A stretch of 64,000 nucleotides of DNA from positions 1 through 64,000 of the forward strand of contig NZ_JACA01000052.1 in assembly GCF_000520995.1 (NCBI RefSeq), read 5' to 3'. The notes below the pieces were generated by a model that was not told where the DNA came from, did no database searches, and worked only from the letters and a program-made list of their open reading frames with translations. This stretch comes from Aquimarina macrocephali JAMB N27 (GTDB lineage Bacteria; Bacteroidota; Bacteroidia; Flavobacteriales; Flavobacteriaceae). Shown here in pieces: positions 45,755 to 53,114 of the stretch. The stretch's first letter is position 1. Every line of letters begins with the position of its first letter. A program made the translations under genes and the position numbers.

Positions 45755-46885
45755 CTAATTATTCTGAACTTCAATTTTTTTTCTTTTGTACTCAGATGGG
45801 GTACAATTGAACTTATTTTTAAAGGCAGTGTTAAAAGTAGCTTTGTTATTAAACCCAACATCAAAATAAATTGTTTTAATGCTAGCTTTAGAATTTTCTA
45901 GAAGTAGTTTTTTTGCTTCTTCTAATCTATATTCATTTATAAACTGATTAAAATTCTTTTTAGATTTTTCGTTTATAAGCTTTGAGAGTATATGGCTAGA
46001 AAAACCAATATTATCTGCTAATTGAACCAAACGTAAATCATTGTTTAAATAGGGTTTGTTTGTTTTAATATATGATAATAGCGTATCATAGAACTCATCT
46101 TTAGTGGATTCGGTTAGCTCTTGATGAGTTTCTCCTTTTAAAAATAGATTAGATAATAATTCTCCGTTAAAGATAGAAGGTTCTTTATATACCATATAAC
46201 CAATACCATAAATAGCTATAGACATTGAAAAAGAAATTGCATAATCCCAATGAATGTTGAAAAATGAGAATTTAACCAATACATAATAACTTATATAGGC
46301 TATAATAAAGACTAAGAATAAATTGATGAGGAAAGTTGACCATTTTTTTCTGATAATCTCATATTGAGACTTTTTATCATTTTTATGAAAAGAGATGAAA
46401 TCTTTTATTATGATTACATAAATTATTAGCGATAACGCTACCAACCAGGGAGAGCGAAGTGACCAAAAAAGATAAAATAGAAAATCATCTTTATATTCTT
46501 TAAGGTTTTGAAAACCTTCTGATACAATAAGAAAATATCCATTAATAATAAATGATAGTATCGCTGGGGCAAAGTGATACCATCTTATTTTGAAATTTTT
46601 ACTGTAAAATCTTGTAATATAAATATACAGCAGAGGTCCAAACGCGAGATACCAACTAGAGTCAAAAAAATAAAAGTAAGGATATACAGACCCGTAGTTA
46701 GTCCAGAAAAACACGTATTGAAGTAGAATAAAAGAAAATCCTAAAATAAGTAAAACAACAGGAAGATTGTTCATTCTTCCTGTTTTACGAATACTTAGAA
46801 TAATACTTAAAAAGAACCCTAGTGAACTTACGATTAGGAAAATTGATGTCCAGGTATCAAAAGACGGAATAGGGTTCTGCTCCAT
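45755..46885 (-). CDS. AraC-family regulator with N-terminal membrane domain
   Basis: A 376-aa protein. The first about 230 residues contain seven or eight hydrophobic spans; the C-terminal about 100 residues form an AraC DNA-binding domain (SSHILSKLINEKSKKNFNQF, FDVGFNNKATFNTAFKNKF). Such membrane-bound AraC proteins are common in Flavobacteriia and are thought to sense envelope or small-molecule signals. It begins 10 bp after rpe on the same strand, so it is probably cotranscribed with it, and precedes the secreted VCBS protein, a possible target. Confidence 0.9.
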   Translation of the reverse strand: MEQNPIPSFDTWTSIFLIVSSLGFFLSIILSIRKTGRMNNLPVVLLILGFSFILLQYVFFWTNYGSVYPYFYFFDSSWYLAFGPLLYIYITRFYSKNFKIRWYHFAPAILSFIINGYFLIVSEGFQNLKEYKDDFLFYLFWSLRSPWLVALSLIIYVIIIKDFISFHKNDKKSQYEIIRKKWSTFLINLFLVFIIAYISYYVLVKFSFFNIHWDYAISFSMSIAIYGIGYMVYKEPSIFNGELLSNLFLKGETHQELTESTKDEFYDTLLSYIKTNKPYLNNDLRLVQLADNIGFSSHILSKLINEKSKKNFNQFINEYRLEEAKKLLLENSKASIKTIYFDVGFNNKATFNTAFKNKFNCTPSEYKRKKIEVQNN

Positions 46886-46895
46886 TTTTTATTGA

Positions 46896-47558
46896 CTAAG
46901 TGTTTATAATCTCCTTCAATTCTTTAATGGTTTGGTTTGGGTTAGTACTTTTAAAAACGAAACTTCCGGCAACCAATACATCTGCTCCGGCATCTATAAG
47001 TTGTTTAGCATTTTTATTGGTTACACCTCCATCAATTTCAATTAACGTGCTTGCATTATTTTTTACAATAATCTCACGAAGTTGTTTCACCTTTTTATAA
47101 GTGTTTTCTATAAATGATTGACCGCCAAATCCAGGGTTTACACTCATTATACATACCAAGTCTATATCATTAATAACATCTTCTAATAAGCTTACATTGG
47201 TATGTGGGTTTATAGCAACGCCAGCTTTCATTCCTTCGGCTTTAATAGCTTGCAATGTTCTGTGAAGATGTGTACAAGCTTCATAATGTACAGTAAGAAT
47301 ATTACTTCCCAGATCAGCAAAAGTTTTAATATATCGATCTGGATCAACAATCATAAGGTGTACATCAATTGTTTTAGTTGCATGTTTTACGATATCTCGT
47401 AAAACTGGCATTCCAAAAGAAATATTAGGAACAAAAACACCGTCCATAATATCTATATGAAACCAGTCTGCTTCACTTTTGTTAATCATTTCTACATCGC
47501 GTTGCAAATTAGCAAAATCTGCAGCTAATACTGAAGGGGCTATACGTTTTAAAGCCAT
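46896..47558 (-). CDS. rpe: Ribulose-phosphate 3-epimerase
   Basis: A 220-aa TIM-barrel enzyme of normal length that interconverts ribulose 5-phosphate and xylulose 5-phosphate in the pentose phosphate pathway. Signature residues are seen: SVLAADFANL near the start, WFHIDIMDGVFVPNISFG (metal His and catalytic Asp), VHLMI, MSVNPGFGGQSFI, and the second catalytic Asp in EIDGGVT. All metal and acid-base residues of the family appear present. Confidence 0.97.
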   Translation of the reverse strand: MALKRIAPSVLAADFANLQRDVEMINKSEADWFHIDIMDGVFVPNISFGMPVLRDIVKHATKTIDVHLMIVDPDRYIKTFADLGSNILTVHYEACTHLHRTLQAIKAEGMKAGVAINPHTNVSLLEDVINDIDLVCIMSVNPGFGGQSFIENTYKKVKQLREIIVKNNASTLIEIDGGVTNKNAKQLIDAGADVLVAGSFVFKSTNPNQTIKELKEIINT

Positions 47559-47655
47559 AAATCTGTGTTGTTTCCCGCAAAAGTACTATTTAATACTATT
47601 TATCCTTTGAATTTGCTATAATAAAATGCTCTTTTTTCGGCCTTGTTTCAGAATA

Positions 47656-47715
47656 AGAAAAAATGGTAAGCCCGCTATGCTTGATAGCCAGTCGAACCGA
47701 AGGCGAGTTTTTTCT
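47656..47715. repeat. Small GC-rich cassette with inverted ends
   Basis: A 60-bp element in AT-rich intergenic DNA: AGAAAAAA (47656-47663) and TTTTTTCT (47708-47715) flank a 44-bp GC-rich core with its own short stem (GCTAT/ATAGC). It looks like a dispersed intergenic repeat or small structured RNA, but only one copy is in the window. Confidence 0.3.
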
Positions 47716-47823
47716 ATTTATTAGAGTAAAAAAAACTGATTTTTCTGTTCTAGTAAATTTAAAAAGATAAATAGTATAAGTTTTATATTGGAGAGTGTTT
47801 TGTTTTTAAAATCTATGATGCTC

Positions 47824-48231
47824 TTAATTAAATTTCATGAATTTTTGAGCTAGGTAGGAAATACTTTTATAATGCTCAGGGTTATTTTCTTGTTCTTTTT
47901 TTAAGAATTGATGTAATTCACTTTGATTGTAATGATCAGATATTACAGTGAAAGAAGAACGAGATTCTGAAAAAGAAGAACCCATTATTTCTTTATCCAG
48001 CATCTTAATAATATTATGGTGTCGATAATCTTTTCTTATTTTTTCGAACATCATTTTAACGACTTGTTCTTCACCTTCGAGAATTTGAAAAAAATTTCCT
48101 TCAGAATATATTAATATTCCCATAAGGCCAATTGTATTATTGTTAAGTCTAATATAATCCATAAGCTCTGTCATATCAGAATTTGATATGTTTGGATTTA
48201 CCGTGCTAACATAGCTTATTATATATCTCAT
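47824..48231 (-). CDS. BLUF-domain blue-light photoreceptor
   Basis: A 135-aa protein starting at ATG 48231 (a TTG at 48240 would add three residues). Residues about 1-95 match the FAD-binding BLUF domain: Tyr7 in ISYVS, the Asn in NNNTIGLMGIL and the key Gln in NFFQILEGEE are all present, so it should show the light-driven hydrogen-bond switch. A C-terminal helix-rich tail of about 40 residues has no enzyme or DNA-binding domain; signalling would be by protein contact. It stands alone on the minus strand, and its upstream region has three strong palindromes. Confidence 0.9.
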   Translation of the reverse strand: MRYIISYVSTVNPNISNSDMTELMDYIRLNNNTIGLMGILIYSEGNFFQILEGEEQVVKMMFEKIRKDYRHHNIIKMLDKEIMGSSFSESRSSFTVISDHYNQSELHQFLKKEQENNPEHYKSISYLAQKFMKFN

Positions 48232-48326
48232 AATGAACAATATATTAAGAAGGGGGGGTAGCTACTTAAAGATACGAATTTTGAGATACTTTTGCCAAAA
48301 TATTGGGGGTTCTGTTAGGGAAATTC

Positions 48327-48350
48327 TTCATTTTTAGATCTAAAAATGAA
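48327..48350. promoter_or_regulatory. 24-bp perfect palindrome upstream of the BLUF gene
   Basis: The 12-base arm TTCATTTTTAGA is followed directly by its exact complement, with no spacer. It lies about 96 bp upstream of the BLUF ATG. Operator or hairpin; a run of six Ts follows on the plus strand. Confidence 0.45.
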
Positions 48351-48393
48351 TTTTTTACGGGTTACCGTAAGATTTTTACGGATTACCGTAAGA
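48351..48393. repeat. Tandem 21-bp palindromic repeat
   Basis: Two copies of TTTTTACGG(G/A)TTACCGTAAGA follow each other directly (about 48352-48372 and 48373-48393). Each contains TTACGG and CCGTAA half-sites separated by four bases. Placed between the sigma-factor terminator and the BLUF gene, they may be paired operators or stacked hairpins. Confidence 0.5.
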
Positions 48394-48420
48394 AAAAACC
48401 TCCGGTAATCAGCCGGAGGT
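48391..48420 (-). terminator. Terminator of the primary sigma factor gene
   Basis: An 8-bp GC-rich stem ACCTCCGG / CCGGAGGT with a 7-nt loop and a following T-run on the minus strand, 64 bp beyond the rpoD stop codon. Confidence 0.85.
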
Positions 48421-48483
48421 CATTCATCAATCAAAAAACGAACAGTTATGTTATAAAACTGTTTGTAACCGCAATTTAGGAAT

Positions 48484-49347
48484 TTATCCTAAATAAGTCT
48501 TTAATATTTTACTTCTAGATGTATGTTTTAATCTTCGAATTGCTTTTTCTTTGATTTGACGCACACGTTCACGTGTAAGATCAAAAGTTTCTCCAATTTC
48601 TTCAAGAGTCATTGGATGTTGATCTCCAAGACCAAAATATAATCGTATTACATCTGCTTCTCTAGGAGTAAGCGTTTCTAGAGCACGTTCTATTTCTGTA
48701 CGAAGAGACTCATGCAATAGTGTTCTATCAGGGTTTGGTGACTCTCCAGAGTTTAATACATCATAAAGATTAGAATCTTCTCCTTCAACAAGTGGAGCAT
48801 CCATACTTACATGACGCCCAGAGTTCTTCATTGATTCTTTAACATCATTGATGGTCATGTCTAATTCTTTTGCAATTTCTTCGGCACTTGGTGGGCGCTC
48901 ATGTGATTGCTCTAAGAATGCATATGTTTTATTGATCTTATTGATCGAACCAATTTTATTTAATGGTAGACGAACAATACGAGATTGTTCTGCTAAAGCT
49001 TGTAGAATAGATTGACGAATCCACCATACGGCATAGGATATAAATTTAAATCCACGAGTTTCATCGAAACGTTTTGCAGCTTTAATTAGTCCAAGGTTAC
49101 CTTCGTTAATTAAATCCGGAAGAGTAAGACCTTGATTTTGATATTGTTTTGCAACCGATACTACGAATCTAAGGTTAGCCTTTGTTAGTTTTTCAAGAGC
49201 TCTCTCATCACCAGCTTTTATACGCTGAGCTAATTCCACCTCTTCATCTGCAGTAATAAGGTCTACTTTTCCTATTTCTTGCAAATACTTATCTAGCGAT
49301 GCAGTCTCACGATTCGTTACCTGCTTCGTAATTTTAAGTTGTCTCAT
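48484..49347 (-). CDS. rpoD: Primary RNA polymerase sigma factor (RpoD/SigA)
   Basis: A 287-aa sigma-70, short because region 1.1 is absent as usual in Bacteroidota. Region 1.2 (LDKYLQEIGKVDLIT), region 2 (RFVVSVAKQYQNQG, DLINEGNLGLIKAAKRFD, FKFISYAVWWIRQSI), region 3 and region 4 with the -35-binding helix-turn-helix (TLEEIGETFDLTRERVRQI) are all complete. It directs housekeeping transcription. Just before the ATG is AAGGAGAAC, an unusually good Shine-Dalgarno sequence for this phylum, which suggests strong translation. Confidence 0.97.
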   Translation of the reverse strand: MRQLKITKQVTNRETASLDKYLQEIGKVDLITADEEVELAQRIKAGDERALEKLTKANLRFVVSVAKQYQNQGLTLPDLINEGNLGLIKAAKRFDETRGFKFISYAVWWIRQSILQALAEQSRIVRLPLNKIGSINKINKTYAFLEQSHERPPSAEEIAKELDMTINDVKESMKNSGRHVSMDAPLVEGEDSNLYDVLNSGESPNPDRTLLHESLRTEIERALETLTPREADVIRLYFGLGDQHPMTLEEIGETFDLTRERVRQIKEKAIRRLKHTSRSKILKTYLG

Positions 49348-49429
49348 CTATAGTTCTCCTTGAAATTTAATTTTGTGAATATTTAGGGCCTTTTACTTAT
49401 TATACGTAATATGCTATAGAAATGTTACA

Positions 49430-49463
49430 AAAAGATTGTTTTTTTTATAGAAAACAATCTTTT
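49430..49463. terminator. Hairpin between the barrel-protein gene and rpoD
   Basis: A 13-bp perfect stem AAAAGATTGTTTT / AAAACAATCTTTT with an 8-nt loop, 140 bp downstream of the 494-aa gene and 83 bp upstream of the rpoD start. It probably terminates the ECF sigma operon; it could also lie in the rpoD leader. Confidence 0.5.
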
Positions 49464-49602
49464 GAATAGCTTGTTGTACCTTACCAAGTGCGGATATAAG
49501 GGAGTTTGGTTATTTTTTATAAAAATATTTTTTTTTGAAAAAAGATTTAAAAAATAATGAATTTTATAAAGAATGTAGAAAACAATGCTGTAGAAACATT
49601 AT

Positions 49603-51087
49603 TTAGAACTCATAAGAAACTCCTGTTTGAATTGTAAAGTACAAAGGTCGATAACTTTCAGAATTTTGGCTGGCATTTTTTAATTGATACTTAAGTAAGG
49701 GCTCAACATTTAAAAACATTTTTTTTGATAGCTTATATTGAAGATTTGTTCCAATGTTAATGCTGAAATTTGTTTTCAAAATATTAGTATTGCTTCCTAA
49801 CTTAAAATTGTTAGATGCAGTATTTATGGCAATATTATTTTCATCTAGAAACAGAAAACTTAATTCTCCTATTAGTGAAGTGCTAATCTGATTATCTAAG
49901 ATTTGATATTGTAACCCAAATGAAATTTCGTTGTAAATTGTCTTTTGTATTACATCTACTTTTTCAGAATTTCCTATAATATCATTAACGGGTAAAATTA
50001 TTCCTAAATCATTAAGTATAATGGGTAGTTGATCAGTTTGGATGTTTTTTATTTTGTTGCTTAACTTTAGTCGGTTATATCCAACCCTTAGCGCTATTTT
50101 GTCTGTATAATATGATTTAAAGAGAACACCATAGCTCAAACTTATTCTACCACGATTTGTGTTTTTTGCCAGATGGTTGCTTATCAAAGACCCATTAGGG
50201 GCGATAGTATATGTTGGGATGACCTGCGCTCCTATGCTAAATTTTTGAAATGGTTTTTTCTTTATAGGATTCATATATACTAATGTATCCTTATTCTTAC
50301 GGTTAGTGATAGTGGTATTCTTTTTGGGTGTTATTAAAGTTTTTAGAGAATCATCTTTACGTTCTTTATGCTTTTCATTTTTAGATGCTCTGTTGCGATT
50401 GTGATTTAAAACTTGATCTGCTTTATTTTTTGTTTTGCTTGTAGTTACGGTTGAAGATATTGAGGTTCCTTCATTTATAGGGTTCGTTTTTGTACTAGAA
50501 ATAGAAGTGTTTAGTTTATTTTTTATTTCTTCGATACCTCTATTGGTTCCTTTTTTTGCGCTGGATGCCTGTTGATTAGTTTTGTGAGTAGGAAGCGGCA
50601 TTTTATTTGTTGTTATTAAAAGACTAGAATTCGAAACATTTTTATTTGATGATAAACCAATACCATTATTAGTTTCACTATATAGTAAAGACCAATTGTT
50701 TTCTACCTTATTTGTATATAGATCATTGATATCAGGTTTTGATTTGGGTGACATAGATACTGTTGTTATATCTTCATTGCCTGATATTTGTAGTTTGTTG
50801 TTTTCTAGATCTATTTCTTCGCAATTTTCTGGAGCTACTGGTCTTTTTGTTTTAGTATTAATTGGGTTTTCTGTGATACTATTATAGTTATATGTATTAG
50901 CAGCAAAAAGTATTAATAACAAAAGAAATATAAGTACACCTACTACTTTTGCCCAATAAAAAAGCGTGTTATCTTCTTTTTTGGGTAATTTAGGTTCGAT
51001 ATCTTCCCAGGATAAATTACTAGGTGATTGATTAAAGCCTTTAAGTTTTTCTTTAAAAGCTTTTCCTATGTCTTTTGGGTCAGCCAT
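49603..51087 (-). CDS. Single-pass membrane protein with disordered linker and predicted C-terminal beta-barrel
   Basis: A 494-aa protein cotranslated with an ECF sigma factor. A short cytoplasmic N-terminus (about 1-42, with NLSWEDIEPKLP) precedes one membrane span (about 44-64, VVGVLIFLLLLILFAA). Then comes a long Ser/Thr/Asn/Lys-rich linker (about 70-270) and a beta-rich C-terminal part (about 278-494; FSIGAQVIPTYTIAP, ISLSYGVLF) ending in Phe like outer-membrane barrels. This layout would let one protein span the envelope, with the N-terminus able to hold the sigma factor. The 8-bp overlap with the sigma gene supports an anti-sigma role, which is inference; no classical zinc anti-sigma motif is present. 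Confidence 0.8.
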   Translation of the reverse strand: MADPKDIGKAFKEKLKGFNQSPSNLSWEDIEPKLPKKEDNTLFYWAKVVGVLIFLLLLILFAANTYNYNSITENPINTKTKRPVAPENCEEIDLENNKLQISGNEDITTVSMSPKSKPDINDLYTNKVENNWSLLYSETNNGIGLSSNKNVSNSSLLITTNKMPLPTHKTNQQASSAKKGTNRGIEEIKNKLNTSISSTKTNPINEGTSISSTVTTSKTKNKADQVLNHNRNRASKNEKHKERKDDSLKTLITPKKNTTITNRKNKDTLVYMNPIKKKPFQKFSIGAQVIPTYTIAPNGSLISNHLAKNTNRGRISLSYGVLFKSYYTDKIALRVGYNRLKLSNKIKNIQTDQLPIILNDLGIILPVNDIIGNSEKVDVIQKTIYNEISFGLQYQILDNQISTSLIGELSFLFLDENNIAINTASNNFKLGSNTNILKTNFSINIGTNLQYKLSKKMFLNVEPLLKYQLKNASQNSESYRPLYFTIQTGVSYEF

Positions 51088-51634
51088 TACTTATTGCAAT
51101 TTTTTTTAAATAATTGTTACTAGATGTTATTTTGGTTTTTAGTATAACTTTTGCTCTATGTAGGTTTGATTTTGAGGTCCCTTCAGAAATATGTAACATT
51201 TTGGCTATTTCTTTATGAGAATACTCATCTAGTTCATATAAGTTAAAAACCAATCTATATCTGTCGGGTAATTCCTGTATGTGTTTTAGTAATTCATCTA
51301 ATGAAAGGTTTAATGTTTCAGGATCAATTTTGGTATCTGCGATATTCTCTTCATTGATATTTATATCAGTAAAAGATGTTTTTTTATATTTATCGATAGC
51401 TTTATTAATCGTTATCCTTTTCATCCAACCTTCAAAAGAACCTTTAAAATTATATTGATTTATCTTTTTAAAAATTGTAATAAAGGAGTCTTGTAAATTA
51501 TCTTCTGCTTCATCATAATTTTTGCAATACTTAAGACTCAAAGCAAATAGTATATCCCTATAAAGGTGAAACAATTCACTTTGTGCTTTCCTGTTGTTTT
51601 TTTGGCACTTCTTAATTAGCTTTCTTGTGTCCAA
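51080..51634 (-). CDS. ECF-type RNA polymerase sigma factor
   Basis: A 184-aa sigma-70 of the ECF group with region 2 (YDEAEDNLQDSFITIFKK, FEGWMKRITINKAIDKYKK) and region 4 (ELPDRYRLVFNLYELDEYSH, IAKMLHISEGTSKSNLHRAK). The start is TTG at 51634, since a stop lies three codons upstream and no ATG fits. It overlaps the 494-aa putative regulator gene by 8 bp. A bipartite motif at 51771-51800 lies in its upstream region and is repeated upstream of the 352-aa lipoprotein gene, so this sigma factor is the likely reader of both. Confidence 0.93.
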   Translation of the reverse strand: MDTRKLIKKCQKNNRKAQSELFHLYRDILFALSLKYCKNYDEAEDNLQDSFITIFKKINQYNFKGSFEGWMKRITINKAIDKYKKTSFTDININEENIADTKIDPETLNLSLDELLKHIQELPDRYRLVFNLYELDEYSHKEIAKMLHISEGTSKSNLHRAKVILKTKITSSNNYLKKIAISNG

Positions 51635-51724
51635 TTGGTTTTAAGCTTAGCAAAGACTATTTATCGAAATCTGAAATATTTTTAATAAACAAAAAAGAAC
51701 TCAATTTTCACCTTTAATTTTCAC

Positions 51725-51749
51725 TATGTGGTACTTAAAATACCACATA
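51725..51749 (-). promoter_or_regulatory. Hairpin in the leader of the ECF sigma operon
   Basis: A 9-bp perfect stem TATGTGGTA / TACCACATA with a 7-nt loop, between the putative promoter and the TTG start of the sigma gene. It may modulate translation or elongation; no T-tract follows. Confidence 0.35.
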
Positions 51750-51770
51750 AATTATCACTAGTTTACTTTT

Positions 51771-51800
51771 TAGACTGAATTGTTTTAAATGGTTGCGTAA
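51771..51800 (-). promoter_or_regulatory. Putative ECF sigma promoter, autoregulatory copy
   Basis: Read on the minus strand: TTACGCAACCATTTAAA, 5 bases, TCAGTCTA. The AAC-containing -35 part and the GTCTA -10 part, about 16 bases apart, fit ECF promoters. It is 137 bp upstream of the ECF sigma gene start. The same sequence and spacing occur at 52946-52975. Confidence 0.7.
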
Positions 51801-51809
51801 AAGATTTAA

Positions 51810-51846
51810 AAAAAAGCAATCTTTCCTGAAAACAAGGAAAGATTGC
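51810..51846 (-). terminator. Terminator of the 352-aa lipoprotein gene
   Basis: A 12-bp perfect stem GCAATCTTTCCT / AGGAAAGATTGC, 7-nt loop, followed by a T-run on the minus strand, 13 bp after the stop codon. Confidence 0.88.
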
Positions 51847-51858
51847 CGAAAATAACAA

Positions 51859-52917
51859 TTAGCTCTCGTTATTATTATCGCAGGCTTCAGCAAATAAAAC
51901 TATTCTAATTATTTTAGATTCGTTGGTATCTGTATTTTTGATGTTAACGAAAACTAACTGAGGATTAGTTGTGTTTTGATAAACAGACGAGTCTAATATA
52001 TTTGTTTCTTGTTCTGCATGCTCATAGGTTTGGTAAAATGATAATGTTAATAAAGAAGGATCTATATTTTCCTGAAAAGAAAGAATACAGTCTTTGTAAT
52101 CATCAAAAACAAAATTGGCGGTATCTTCAAAATTTTTCAATTCACATTCCTTAAATTCTACATAATCGCATGAATTTTTAATATTACATTGTCTTTTGAT
52201 GATATATTTATCGGTTTCATTGGATACTTCTACAGTTTCATCATCTATTATCATGGCTTTCCAATCAAAATTCCAATCTTTGGCTGTTTTAGAATTTCCT
52301 TCAAGATGAATATTAATATGTAATTTACCTTCAAGGAAAAAGGATATCCACGAGGTTCTGTATGCATTACCATTATCATAAAAAATACCGGTTCCATCGT
52401 CATAAAAATCTAGTAGTGCATCATTATAGTTTTGATTATTAGTTGAAGAGGTAATTTTCCAAATGCAATTTTCTTCTAATATTCTATTACAATAGATAAT
52501 AATCTCTGATTCGATACAAGCTTCTATGGTTTTTTTTAATTCGGCATTGTCCTGGATGCTAAACGAACTGCCATCTTCTAGAATGGTAGTTATAGGATAA
52601 CTTAGGCCTATTGCGCTATTAGTTCCTTCTGAGTCTTCCAGAAGACCCACAAAATCTATATTATCATAGACTATTCTGCTATCTACAATTTCAGAATTTT
52701 CATCAAAAAGATATACATTAAAAGGGTAAACAAAAGTGATACAGACGGGCTTATTATCTTCATTTTTGCTTTCTGAAATACTTTTTAACGAATTAAATAA
52801 TTCTGAATCTGTTTCTATTTTTTGAATATTATCAGGAAATAGATCGAAGGATTCATTATGGCAGGAAACCATTGAAATTAGTAGGGCGCTAAGTAGTAGG
52901 GTTTTAAACGTTGTCAT
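51859..52917 (-). CDS. Hypothetical lipoprotein, probable ECF sigma target
   Basis: A 352-aa lipoprotein with a signal peptide ending SMVSC (Cys19) and a mature start HNESFD. The body contains beta-rich segments and three or four Cys (CITFVYPF, CIESEIIIYC, CDYVEFKECEL). I recognise no family. It has its own terminator and a promoter of the same type as the ECF sigma operon 29 bp upstream, so it is probably a member of that regulon. Confidence 0.8.
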   Translation of the reverse strand: MTTFKTLLLSALLISMVSCHNESFDLFPDNIQKIETDSELFNSLKSISESKNEDNKPVCITFVYPFNVYLFDENSEIVDSRIVYDNIDFVGLLEDSEGTNSAIGLSYPITTILEDGSSFSIQDNAELKKTIEACIESEIIIYCNRILEENCIWKITSSTNNQNYNDALLDFYDDGTGIFYDNGNAYRTSWISFFLEGKLHINIHLEGNSKTAKDWNFDWKAMIIDDETVEVSNETDKYIIKRQCNIKNSCDYVEFKECELKNFEDTANFVFDDYKDCILSFQENIDPSLLTLSFYQTYEHAEQETNILDSSVYQNTTNPQLVFVNIKNTDTNESKIIRIVLFAEACDNNNES

Positions 52918-52945
52918 AGTTGCATTATTTAAAGTCTTTGTCTTA

Positions 52946-52975
52946 TAGACTGATAGCCTTTAAATGGTTGCGTAA
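52946..52975 (-). promoter_or_regulatory. Putative ECF sigma promoter of the lipoprotein gene
   Basis: TTACGCAACCATTTAAA (52959-52975) and TCAGTCTA (52946-52953), separated by 5 bases, read on the minus strand. It is 29 bp upstream of the lipoprotein ATG, giving a short leader. It shares 25 of 25 defined bases with the copy at 51771-51800. Confidence 0.7.
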
Positions 52976-53062
52976 CATTAACTTATTTATCCAAATCAAT
53001 AATAATTGGTAAAATTTATACGGAAGGAATGTATTTGGAATTTGGATTGTGTGTAGTGAAAT

Positions 53063-53098
53063 AAAAAACGCCTTCAAGATTCTTGAAGGCGTTTTTTT
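53063..53098. terminator. Terminator of pnp
   Basis: A 10-bp GC-containing stem CGCCTTCAAG / CTTGAAGGCG with a 3-nt loop, flanked by A- and T-runs on both sides, so it can work in both directions. Confidence 0.88.
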
Positions 53099-53114
53099 AA
53101 ATAGTATAGAAAAA

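Noticed and set aside
51784..52975. The 17-bp direct repeats around the 352-aa lipoprotein gene as ends of a mobile cassette
   Set aside because: Both copies continue with a conserved TCAGTCTA at fixed spacing and lie upstream of same-strand genes, which fits promoters better than insertion scars.
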